This document shows positions 17,662-25,302 of a DNA stretch of 64,000 nt, piece by piece. The translations under genes and the position numbers were made by a program. The stretch spans positions 6,765 to 70,764 of the forward strand of contig DATATV010000076.1 of assembly GCA_036268615.1 (NCBI GenBank), read 5' to 3'. Numbering within the stretch: the first letter of the stretch is position 1; each line of letters opens with the position of its first letter. Source of the stretch: DATATV01 sp036268615. Lineage in GTDB: Bacteria > Actinomycetota > Actinomycetes > Mycobacteriales > Pseudonocardiaceae. A model generated the notes under the pieces. It made no database searches. It worked only from the letters and a program-made list of their open reading frames with translations, and was not told the DNA's origin.

Positions 17662-18288
17662 ATGCCAGCCGACCAGCCCGGCGCACCGTTACCCGAGTCC
17701 GACAAGCCGTTGCTGCTGCGGACCGATTTCACCGACGACGCGGCGTGGCAGGCGTTGCGGGAGGCCCTCGGCTCCGCGGAGGTGACCTTCCTGGACGGCG
17801 CCGGCTACCGGGAAGTGACCGCGTACCAGTTGATGGAGCTGGTACCGGCGGACTCGCCGCATCCGGTCCTGCTCGTCGCCGACGACGCGACCTTCGCCGG
17901 CGACGACCGGACGCTGCTCGTGATCGACCTCGTCGACGAGCCCGGCCAGACATTTCGGGCGATGCCCGACGCTATTCACACCGTCGTCGGAAATCTGTTT
18001 ATCGCGAACATGTCCTTCGCCGACTTCATGAATTCCGCCGCCGCGACGGACGGTGTTTACCGGCTTTCCGCGCGGTACCACGAGGCACTGGCCGAGTTGA
18101 CCCGGGCCAGCGAGTTGGCCCGGCAGGCGCTGCCCGCCGACGCGATGCGCAAGATACCCGGACCCTCGATGCACAGGCGGGGGGCGCCCGCCGCGCGCCG
18201 GTCGATCCCGGTCACGCCGGCAAAGTCCGCCAGTCCCGGACGACGCACGCAACCGCCCCACGCTCCGGGAGACAGCCCGGCCGAGTGA
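17662..18288 (+). CDS. DUF6924-like protein, function unknown
   Basis: A 208-residue soluble protein. The first 145 residues (LLLRTDFTDDAAWQAL, PVLLVADDATF, LLVIDLVDE, FRAMP, LFIANMSFADF) look like the small actinobacterial family I recall as DUF6924. The remaining 60 residues are Pro/Arg/Ser-rich and probably disordered. Leu10 is a TTA codon (17689-17691), and the stretch encoding the segment from PDAIHTVV to GVYRLSA uses unusually A/T-ending codons for this genome. The start is ATG after GGAGGA. It is convergent with the P450 gene. Confidence 0.7.
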   Translation: MPADQPGAPLPESDKPLLLRTDFTDDAAWQALREALGSAEVTFLDGAGYREVTAYQLMELVPADSPHPVLLVADDATFAGDDRTLLVIDLVDEPGQTFRAMPDAIHTVVGNLFIANMSFADFMNSAAATDGVYRLSARYHEALAELTRASELARQALPADAMRKIPGPSMHRRGAPAARRSIPVTPAKSASPGRRTQPPHAPGDSPAE

Positions 18289-18310
18289 GGACCGGCGGAC
18301 TCGGCGCGGG

Positions 18311-19534
18311 TCAGTGCGTGAGCCGGACCGGCAGGCTGGCGTGTCCGTTGGACAGGAACGAGTGCATCGGCGTCAGTTCCTCGGCCGGCACCGCCAGGTG
18401 CAGATCAGGGAACCGCGCGAACAGCGCCGGCAGGGCGATCTCGGCCTCCAGCCGGGCCAGCGGCGCCCCGAGGCAGTGGTGCACGCCGTAGCCGAACGCC
18501 TGATGGGTCTTGCTCGCCCGGGTGATGTCGAACTCGTCGGCGGTCTCGCCGTGCTGGGCCGGGTCCCGACCGGTCGCCGCGTACGCGGCCAGAATGGCGT
18601 CGCCCTTGGGAATGTGCACGCCGTCCAGGTCGATGTCCTCGACCGCGTAGCGCAGCGGCAGGTAGGCCACCGGTGCCTGCCAGCGCAGCGTCTCCTCGAT
18701 CACCTCACCCCAGGACCGCTCACCGGCGCGGACCAGCGCCAGCTGGTCGGGGTGGGTGAGCAGGGCGGTGATCGCCTGGTCCAGCAGGTTCACTGTGGTC
18801 TCGTGCCCGGCGGTGAGCATCAGGACCAGCGTGTCGACGAGTTCGGTCGCGTTCAGTGAGCCGCCCTCGTCGTCGTGCACGGTGATCAGCGCGCTGGTCA
18901 GGTCGTCACCCGGGGCGGACCGCTTGAGCTCGATCAGCCGGGTGAGGATCTCGTACATGGCGATACCGTTGGCCTGCGCCTGTTCCGGGGTCGCGGTGGT
19001 GTCGAAGACCGTGTCCACCACCGTGCGCATGGCCGCGCGCTCGTCCTCCGGAACACCGAAGAGCTGGCAGATCACCTCGACCGGCAGCGGGTAGGCGTAC
19101 AGCGCGCGCAGATCGACCGGCCCGTCGGCGCCGGCCCGCGCGATCGTGTCCAGCAGGTTCTCGGCGATCTGCTCGATCTTCGGCCGCAGCGCGGCCGTGC
19201 GGCGCGCGGTGAAGCCGGCCGACACCAGTGAGCGCAGCCGCTTGTGTTCGCTGCCGTAGGCGGTGAACATGTTCTGCACCGACACCCAGATCCGCAACGG
19301 CCAGTCCTCGGCTACGTCGCCGTTGATCCACGCCGCCCAGTGCTGCCGTGGGTCCTTGGACACCCGGGGGTCGGTCAGTAATCGCCGCATCAGGTCGTGA
19401 CTGCCGACCGCCCAGGCCGGCAGACCACCGGGCATCTCGACGAGCGTCGCCGGGCCCGCGGCGCGCAGCCGGGCGCCCTCGGCCTGGATGTCGGTGCCGT
19501 CGACGTCGAGAACGTAGGGACATTGCTGGTTCAT
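18311..19534 (-). CDS. Cytochrome P450
   Basis: A 407-residue bacterial class I P450 (CYP107-like by general appearance). The I-helix oxygen-binding motif AGHETT is at 242-247, ExxR is EETLR (E281/R284), and the heme-binding loop is FGYGVHHCLGAPLAR with Cys354 as thiolate ligand. It is 64 bp downstream of the flavin monooxygenase gene on the same strand, so the pair is probably an operon. No ferredoxin gene is adjacent, so redox partners must come from elsewhere. Substrate is unknown. Confidence 0.95.
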   Translation of the reverse strand: MNQQCPYVLDVDGTDIQAEGARLRAAGPATLVEMPGGLPAWAVGSHDLMRRLLTDPRVSKDPRQHWAAWINGDVAEDWPLRIWVSVQNMFTAYGSEHKRLRSLVSAGFTARRTAALRPKIEQIAENLLDTIARAGADGPVDLRALYAYPLPVEVICQLFGVPEDERAAMRTVVDTVFDTTATPEQAQANGIAMYEILTRLIELKRSAPGDDLTSALITVHDDEGGSLNATELVDTLVLMLTAGHETTVNLLDQAITALLTHPDQLALVRAGERSWGEVIEETLRWQAPVAYLPLRYAVEDIDLDGVHIPKGDAILAAYAATGRDPAQHGETADEFDITRASKTHQAFGYGVHHCLGAPLARLEAEIALPALFARFPDLHLAVPAEELTPMHSFLSNGHASLPVRLTH

Positions 19535-19598
19535 GAGAAATACCTCCGTCTGGTGGCTCGAACTGTTGGTATGAGCCGCCCCGAACTTCTTACCTCGA

Positions 19599-20909
19599 TC
19601 ACGCGCCCGGTCGCGGCAGACCGAAGTGGTCGCGCAGGGTGGTACCGCGGTACTCGGCCCGGGCGACGCCGTGCGACTGCAGCACGGGCACGACGTGGTC
19701 GACGAACGCCGTCAGCTGGTCGGGCAGGACGTTGGGCATCAGGGTGAAGCCGTCGGCTGCGCCCGCGTCCCACCAGTCGATCATCAGCTGGGCCAGGCGT
19801 TCCGGCGTGCCGGTGAAGTCCAGGCCGCCGGGCAGCGCCGAGAGTTTCCGGGCCACCGCACGGAATGTGCTGGGTGCCTCGGCGACCATCTGGTAGATCG
19901 ACGCGCCGAAGCTCGTTTTCGGCGCGGAGTCAAGGAGTTCCGGCGGAAACGGCGCGTCGGGATCGATGGTGTGGTAGTCCAGCCCGGCCAGGTTGGCGAG
20001 GTTGCGCCAGCGGAACTCCTCACTGGCGGCCGCTTCCAGTGTGTCCTTCAGGGAATTCGCCTCGGCCTCGGTGCCGGCGAGTAGGAACGACAGGCCGGGC
20101 AGCACTCGGATGTGGTCGGGATCGCGGCCGTTGTCCGCGGTCCGGGCACGCAGGTCGCGGCGGAAGGTCGCGGCGGTGTTGATGTCGCTCACCGGAGCGA
20201 ACACGGCGTCGGCGTACTTGGCCGCGAGCGCCATGCCGCGCGGCGACGATCCCGCCTGGGTGAGGAACGGATGACCTTGCGGTGAGCGGGGAAAGGGCAG
20301 GTAGCCCGCGACGTCGAAATACCTGCCGGTGTGCCGTGGTGGATGCAGCCGGGCCGGGTCCGCCCACCGGCCGGTTTTCCGGTCGGTGACCGCGGCGCCG
20401 TCCTCCCAGCTGTCCCAGAGTTTCAGCACCACCTCGACGTACTCGTCGGCCCGGTCGTAGCGGTCGGCGCGCGGTGGGTGCGGCCGGTCGCCGAAGTTGC
20501 CGGCGACGGCGGGCTCCACCGTGGTCACCATGTTCCAGCCGGCCCGCCCGTGGCTCAGGAAGTCCAGCGTCGCCAAGCGTCGGGCGACCTCCCAGGGATA
20601 GCTGTAGGTGGTGGACGCGGTGGCGATCAGGCCGATGTGGTCGGTCCGGCTCGCGAGCGCGGCGAGCAGGTCGATCGGGTCGAGGCCGGCGCCGGGCAGG
20701 TACTCCGAGCGGAACTCGGCCACGCCCGGGCTGTCCGGCAGGAAAATCGAGTGCAGCGCACCACGTTCGGCCGTCATTGCCAGTTGCCGATAGTGGTCGA
20801 CGTCCAGCACGTGCAACGGGTCGGCAGGCGAGACCCGCCAGGCGGACTCGTGGTAACCCGAGTTGCGCAGGTACACGATGAGGTCGAGCGATCGACGTTC
20901 GGCAGGCAC
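19599..20909 (-). CDS. FMN-dependent monooxygenase, NtaA/SnaA/DszA family (luciferase-like)
   Basis: A 436-residue flavin-dependent TIM-barrel monooxygenase of the group that includes nitrilotriacetate, pristinamycin IIA and dibenzothiophene sulfone monooxygenases. Family landmarks are TDHIGLIATASTTYSYPWEVAR, DFLSHGRAGWNMVTT, DRYDRADEYVEVVLKLWDSW and HPFLTQAGSSPRGMALAAKYA. It needs FMNH2 from a separate reductase, which is not seen nearby. The GTG start has GGGGGAA upstream. It is first in a two-gene unit with the P450 and is preceded by a 10-bp inverted repeat. Confidence 0.92.
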   Translation of the reverse strand: MPAERRSLDLIVYLRNSGYHESAWRVSPADPLHVLDVDHYRQLAMTAERGALHSIFLPDSPGVAEFRSEYLPGAGLDPIDLLAALASRTDHIGLIATASTTYSYPWEVARRLATLDFLSHGRAGWNMVTTVEPAVAGNFGDRPHPPRADRYDRADEYVEVVLKLWDSWEDGAAVTDRKTGRWADPARLHPPRHTGRYFDVAGYLPFPRSPQGHPFLTQAGSSPRGMALAAKYADAVFAPVSDINTAATFRRDLRARTADNGRDPDHIRVLPGLSFLLAGTEAEANSLKDTLEAAASEEFRWRNLANLAGLDYHTIDPDAPFPPELLDSAPKTSFGASIYQMVAEAPSTFRAVARKLSALPGGLDFTGTPERLAQLMIDWWDAGAADGFTLMPNVLPDQLTAFVDHVVPVLQSHGVARAEYRGTTLRDHFGLPRPGA

Positions 20910-20943
20910 TGCGGATTCCCCCGGTCAGATGGACGCACCCCGG

Positions 20944-20981
20944 CCAACTAATGTGTAATCGATGCTAAGTGCATTAGTTGG
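20944..20981. promoter_or_regulatory. Inverted repeat upstream of the monooxygenase/P450 operon, candidate operator
   Basis: CCAACTAATG (20944-20953) and CATTAGTTGG (20972-20981) are perfect inverted repeats separated by 18 nt, 35 bp upstream of the monooxygenase start. The position fits a regulator site over or beside the promoter. No regulator gene is adjacent, so the binding protein is unknown. Confidence 0.5.
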
Positions 20982-21103
20982 AGCCGGCAACCCGTCACCC
21001 CGACCCGGACAAAACTGCCATGCGCGCGTTCACCTGGAGACATTCGCCAAATCTGGCCTGCGGCACCAAAACTTTCATGCCTCGAATGCCCTCGATTGCA
21101 CTG

Positions 21104-22021
21104 TCAGCGGGGTTTGGTACTGCCCGAGGGGCCCGCGATGTGCGAGATCAGCTTGGCAAAACAGTCGTTGATCCCCAAGCCCTGATCGTCGCACCAGGAG
21201 TTCGCCGCCACCGGCGTTCCGGACGGCACCGGCGCGACGGTCACCCAGAAGTTCCGCAGGGAGAAGCTCGAATAGTCACCGGACCACAGCAGCAGGGCCT
21301 CAGGATCGGTCTGCCGCTTGCTCTGGAAGTCCTGCCAGATGGCCTCGTAGTCGTAGGTCATCCCGTCGGCCACCAGGCCGTCGGACTTGGACGAGAGCTG
21401 CGGCACCCACTCGCCGACCAACTGCTCGACCGCGTCCCGGTCGCTGTTGACCTCCTGCTGCAACGCGGCCAACGCGGACGATTCGTCGGTGACCGACGGC
21501 TGGCCGGCCGACCGCTCGTCGTCGGTCGGATCGTTCTGGGTCGCGTTGTCGGGATCGGTGTTGCCGCCGCCGACCGTGCTATCGCCGGAGGAGTTCCCCT
21601 CGGCGTAGTCCGGCGTTGACGGGGCGACGGCCGGCGCGTTGTAACCGCCGGCGGCCGGGTCGTCGTCGTACTGGGTCACGCCGACACCGAGCTCGTGTCC
21701 GCAGAGCTCGGCGATCGCGCCGGTCGCCCCGGCCAGCGCGAAGCCGTTGGTGTTGTCGGAGCCGGCGATGGCGTTGAGCGCGGCGGAGTCGTCGCCCAGG
21801 CTCGGGCTGCCCGAATAGCGACCGGCCACATCGGCCAGATCGCCGGCCCGGTCGAACACGGCATTGTCGAAGATGCCGTCGGCCGAGTCGTACGCGATAC
21901 CGAGGCTGTCATAGTCCTGGCAGACATCGGCTCGACTGGTGGGTCCTCCGGCGCACGCGCTCAGTGTGCTCAGCGCACCGAGCAGAACTGCCGCCGCGGT
22001 GATGAATTTGATCGACCTCAT
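21104..22021 (-). CDS. Putative lipoprotein, unknown function
   Basis: A 305-residue exported protein with a type II signal peptide: basic start, hydrophobic core and lipobox LSAC at residues 20-23, giving Cys23 as the lipidated residue. The middle (about 120-170) is a low-complexity Asp/Asn/Ser/Gly/Pro linker. The C-terminal part contains WVPQLSSKSDGL, AIWQDFQSKRQ and SLRNFWVTVAPVPSGTP, reminiscent of a small secreted domain but not assigned. Paired cysteines (WCDDQGLGINDCF) may form a disulfide. It stands alone between the monooxygenase operon and lacI-like gene. Confidence 0.75.
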   Translation of the reverse strand: MRSIKFITAAAVLLGALSTLSACAGGPTSRADVCQDYDSLGIAYDSADGIFDNAVFDRAGDLADVAGRYSGSPSLGDDSAALNAIAGSDNTNGFALAGATGAIAELCGHELGVGVTQYDDDPAAGGYNAPAVAPSTPDYAEGNSSGDSTVGGGNTDPDNATQNDPTDDERSAGQPSVTDESSALAALQQEVNSDRDAVEQLVGEWVPQLSSKSDGLVADGMTYDYEAIWQDFQSKRQTDPEALLLWSGDYSSFSLRNFWVTVAPVPSGTPVAANSWCDDQGLGINDCFAKLISHIAGPSGSTKPR

Positions 22022-22120
22022 GGCGTATCACTTCGGATCCAGGGAGCGGGCAACGATTGTCTGTTTCATCGGGCCGCTGACCTGGCTCGTGACGACAGCC
22101 AGTTATTTGTCCAGAAGTTG

Positions 22121-23143
22121 TCATCCCGTTGTTGATCGGTATGGAGCCGTGGTGTCCCGGACGACCAGCTGGGTGGCCAGTTCGATGTGGAGGGTGTCCA
22201 CGGTGTGCCGTTCCAGCAGGCGAATCAGCAGCGACACCGCCATCCGCCCCATCTCCTCCAACGGCTGACGCACGGTGGTCAGCGCGGGTGCGGTGTACCG
22301 GCTCAACTCGCTGTCGTCGAACCCGGTGACCGACAGGTCCGCCGGCACCCGCAGGCCGTGCTCATGGGCGGCCCGCATCGCGCCGACCGCCGCCTTGTCG
22401 TTGAACGCGACCAGCGCGGTCGGCCGGTCGGCCAGGCCGAGCAGTTCGCCGGCCGCCTGCCGGCCGTTCTCGGTGGTCGGTTCGACACTGCGCAGCAGTT
22501 CCGGAGCCATCAGGATGCCCGCGTCGGCGAGCGCCGAGGTGTGCCCGATCAGCCGCGCCGCACTGGCCAGCCATTCGGTCGGGCCGGCGACGACGCCGAT
22601 CCGCCGGTGGCCCAGCGCGGTCAGGTGGCTGGTGATGCTGCGCGCCCCGGCGACGTTGGCCGCCGACACCGAGACCACGTCCTGGGGCAGCGCGGTACGC
22701 GGGTCGACGACGATGAACGGCAGGCCGCTGGCCCGCAGTTCGTCGATCTCCTCGCCGGGTTCGGGCGGCAGCACCAGGATCGCGCCGGCCACGGTGGGGT
22801 CCTGGGCGAGCCCGCGCAGCACGTGCGCGCCCTGCGCCGTCTCCCCCGCGCCGAGCACCAGCCGGCGGTGGTGCAGGTCCAGCGTGTCGGCGATGGACGA
22901 GACGATGACGCCGAAGTAGTCGGTCAGCACGTAGGGACAGCGCACGTAGACCGCACCGCTGGTGGCGCCACGCCGAGCGGGCGCGGGCGCGCCGAGCCGT
23001 TGGACCGCCTGGCGGACGAGTTCCTGGGTCTGGGTGGCGACCTGGACATGGCCGTTCATCACCCGGGACACCGTGGCGATGGAGACGCCTGCCTCGGCGG
23101 CGATCGCCCGGACCGTGACGTGGCTCGCCCGTGGCCTAGCCAA
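22121..23143 (-). CDS. LacI-family transcriptional regulator
   Basis: A 340-residue LacI/GalR repressor. The N-terminal HTH is TVRAIAAEAGVSIATVSRVM with the hinge helix NGHVQVATQTQELV; the periplasmic-binding-protein-like effector domain fills the rest and ends with the usual LVVRDTT. The start is TTG, fixed by an in-frame stop two codons upstream and conserved sequence soon after. It is divergent from the secreted GH30 enzyme across 182 bp, so it probably controls that gene in response to a released sugar. Confidence 0.92.
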   Translation of the reverse strand: MARPRASHVTVRAIAAEAGVSIATVSRVMNGHVQVATQTQELVRQAVQRLGAPAPARRGATSGAVYVRCPYVLTDYFGVIVSSIADTLDLHHRRLVLGAGETAQGAHVLRGLAQDPTVAGAILVLPPEPGEEIDELRASGLPFIVVDPRTALPQDVVSVSAANVAGARSITSHLTALGHRRIGVVAGPTEWLASAARLIGHTSALADAGILMAPELLRSVEPTTENGRQAAGELLGLADRPTALVAFNDKAAVGAMRAAHEHGLRVPADLSVTGFDDSELSRYTAPALTTVRQPLEEMGRMAVSLLIRLLERHTVDTLHIELATQLVVRDTTAPYRSTTG

Positions 23144-23157
23144 TTGTTACCGCGTTT

Positions 23158-23285
23158 TGTTTCATGATGTTCAGCCTAGTTACTGTTTACCTAGTATGGA
23201 AGTAATCAATTTATGCCTTGACAGCCGCGACCTCACGCCGCCATATTGTTGTCGCTGTTTCCAGCAAATGTTTCATTTTGTTTCA
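23158..23285. promoter_or_regulatory. TGTTTCA repeats in the lacI/GH30 intergenic region, candidate LacI-type sites
   Basis: TGTTTCA occurs three times in the same orientation, at 23158-23164, 23269-23275 and 23279-23285; the first and third are within the longer identical TTTTGTTTCA. One copy lies close to the lacI-like start and two lie near the GH30 start. They may mark operator half-sites for the divergent LacI protein, although LacI operators are usually palindromic and these are direct repeats. Confidence 0.35.
23218..23247 (+). promoter_or_regulatory. Sigma-70-type promoter of the GH30 gene
   Basis: TTGACA (23218-23223) and CATATT (23242-23247) are separated by 18 bp, about 80 bp before the TTG start of the GH30 gene. 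The -35 is a perfect consensus match and lies in an AT-richer stretch than its surroundings. Confidence 0.55.
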
Positions 23286-23325
23286 CGGCAGGACGTCATC
23301 CTCACCTCGATGAAGGAGGACAACG

Positions 23326-25254
23326 TTGTCCCGTACCAGGTTCATCTCGGCGTCGCTGGCCGCGGCGGCGCTCGTCTCGTTGTCGATCGTCGGACCGGGC
23401 ACCGCCCAGGCCGCCACCGGAGCCGCGGTGTCGGTCTGGGAGACCACCGCCGACCAGAGCAAACTGCTCGCCGCACAGCCCGGGGCGACGTTCACCTCCG
23501 GCACCGGCTCGGGCAGTCAGACGATCACCGTCAACCCGAACACCACCTACCAGTCGATGACCGGCTTCGGCGCGTCGCTGACCGACTCCTCGGCCTGGCT
23601 GATCGCCAACTCGCCGCAGCGCAACACGATCATGTCCAAGCTGTTCGACCCGAGCCAGGGCATCGGCCTGGACTTCCTGCGCCAGCCGATCGGCGCCTCG
23701 GACTTCTCCCGCTCGCTCTACAGCTACGACGACGTGCCCGCCGGCCAGACCGACCCCAACCTGGCCGACTTCTCCGTCGCGCACGACAACAGCTACATCC
23801 TGCCGCTGCTGCAACAGGCCCGGCAGCTCAATCCGAGCACCACCATCATGGCCACCCCGTGGAGCCCACCGGGTTGGATGAAGACCAGCGGCTCGATGAT
23901 CGGCGGCACCCTCAACACCGCCGACTACCAGGTCTACGCGAACTATCTGGTGAAGTTCCTCCAGGCGTACCAGGCCGCCGGGGTGCCGGTCGCGCTGATC
24001 AGCCCACAGAACGAACCCGAGTTCTCCCCGAGCAACTACCCGGGTTCCACCTTCACCGGTAGCCAGGAGACGACCCTGATCGGCAGTGACCTCGGCCCGG
24101 CGATCAAGGCCGCCGGGCTGAGCACCCAGGTCCTTGGCTATGACCACAATTGGAACGACATCGGCTTCCCCGAGACGATCCTGGGCAACTCCGCCGCGGC
24201 CGCGTACACCGCCGGCACCGCCTGGCACTGCTACAGCGGTGATCCCAGTGCCCAGACCACCGTGCACAACGCCTATCCGAGCAAGGACACGTACTTCACC
24301 GAGTGCTCGGGCAGCCAGTCTGCCAACACCGCCAACACCTTCTCCGACTCGCTGGACTGGCAGACCGAGAACCTGATCATCGGCGCCACCCGCAACTGGG
24401 CGAAGTCCGTGGTCACCTGGAACATGGCGCTGGACCCGAGCGGCGGCCCGTCGATGAACTGCACCACCTGCACCGGCGTGGTGACGGTGAACAACTCCGC
24501 GGGCAGCGCGGCCTACAACGCCGAGTACTACGTGCTCGGCCAGGCCAGCAAGTTCGTCAAGCCGGGCGCGGTCCGGATCGACTCCAACACCTTCGGTTCC
24601 GGCAACGTCGAGGACGTCGCGTTCCGCAACCCGGACGGCTCGATCGCGATGGTCGTGCTGAATGCCGACACCGCCAACGCGCACACGTTCAACGTGAGCC
24701 AGAACGGCCAGTCCTTCACCTACACGCTGCCGGCCAAGGCAGTCGCGACGTTCACCTGGACGCCGGGCACCAGTGGCGGCGGTGGTGGCACCGGCTCCGG
24801 CGGCATCAACTCCACCGCGTGGTACCAGGTGGTCAACACCAACAGCGGCAAGTGCGCCGACGCCACCAACGGCGGCACCGCCAACGGCACCGGCGTCCAA
24901 CAGTGGACCTGCGGCAGCGGCAACACCAACCAGGAATGGCAGTTCCAGCCGACGGACAGCGGCTACTACAAGGTGGTCGCGCGCAACGCGGCCACCGAGA
25001 GCTGGGACGTGACCGGCGGTGCGGGCGCCACCGGCGACGGCGCGCAGATCCAGCTGTGGGCCTACGGCGGTGGGACCAACCAGCAATGGCTGCCCCTCCA
25101 GCACGCGGACGGCAGCTACAGTTTCACCCCGCGCAACAACAGCAACGAGTGTCTGGACGTGACGGGTGTGTCCACCACGGACGGCACCCGGCTGCAACAG
25201 TGGACCTGCACCGGGGGCGTCTCCCAGAGTTTCACCCTGGCCGCCCAGAGCTGA
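23326..25254 (+). CDS. Secreted GH30-family glycosidase with C-terminal ricin-type lectin domain
   Basis: A 642-residue exported enzyme. The signal peptide ends near AQA-ATG (about residue 30). The GH30 barrel follows: YQSMTGFGASLTDSSAW is the family opening, and the catalytic pair is E230 (PQNEPEF, acid/base) and E326 (FTECSG, nucleophile). A beta-sandwich follows to about 480, then a Gly-rich linker and a ricin-B (CBM13) trefoil with three repeat motifs (GVQQWTCG, QIQLWAYG, RLQQWTCT). Related enzymes are glucosylceramidase/endo-glucanase-like. The start is TTG after GAAGGAGG. Likely under control of the divergent LacI protein. Confidence 0.92.
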   Translation: MSRTRFISASLAAAALVSLSIVGPGTAQAATGAAVSVWETTADQSKLLAAQPGATFTSGTGSGSQTITVNPNTTYQSMTGFGASLTDSSAWLIANSPQRNTIMSKLFDPSQGIGLDFLRQPIGASDFSRSLYSYDDVPAGQTDPNLADFSVAHDNSYILPLLQQARQLNPSTTIMATPWSPPGWMKTSGSMIGGTLNTADYQVYANYLVKFLQAYQAAGVPVALISPQNEPEFSPSNYPGSTFTGSQETTLIGSDLGPAIKAAGLSTQVLGYDHNWNDIGFPETILGNSAAAAYTAGTAWHCYSGDPSAQTTVHNAYPSKDTYFTECSGSQSANTANTFSDSLDWQTENLIIGATRNWAKSVVTWNMALDPSGGPSMNCTTCTGVVTVNNSAGSAAYNAEYYVLGQASKFVKPGAVRIDSNTFGSGNVEDVAFRNPDGSIAMVVLNADTANAHTFNVSQNGQSFTYTLPAKAVATFTWTPGTSGGGGGTGSGGINSTAWYQVVNTNSGKCADATNGGTANGTGVQQWTCGSGNTNQEWQFQPTDSGYYKVVARNAATESWDVTGGAGATGDGAQIQLWAYGGGTNQQWLPLQHADGSYSFTPRNNSNECLDVTGVSTTDGTRLQQWTCTGGVSQSFTLAAQS

Positions 25255-25258
25255 ACCG

Positions 25259-25300
25259 GTGGCTGTCCGCGGGTCGGTGTCCCGGCCTGCGGACAGCCAC
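25259..25300. terminator. Bidirectional terminator between GH30 and dnaE2
   Basis: GTGGCTGTCCGC (25259-25270) pairs perfectly with GCGGACAGCCAC (25289-25300) around an 18-nt loop, and pairing continues outward past one bulged base. It fills the gap between the two convergent genes and can serve both. Confidence 0.78.
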
Positions 25301-25302
25301 GG

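Noticed and set aside
18311..20909. P450 plus flavin monooxygenase as part of a natural-product cluster
   Set aside because: No polyketide synthase, NRPS, terpene synthase, RiPP precursor or glycosyltransferase gene is found nearby.
20962..21171. Small plus-strand ORF between the monooxygenase and the lipoprotein
   Set aside because: It begins inside the operator-like inverted repeat, has no ribosome site and runs into the antisense of the lipoprotein gene.
23302..25197. 631-codon minus-strand frame across the GH30 gene
   Set aside because: The translation is Val/Gly/Arg-rich with no motif and lies entirely opposite a clear GH30-ricin enzyme.
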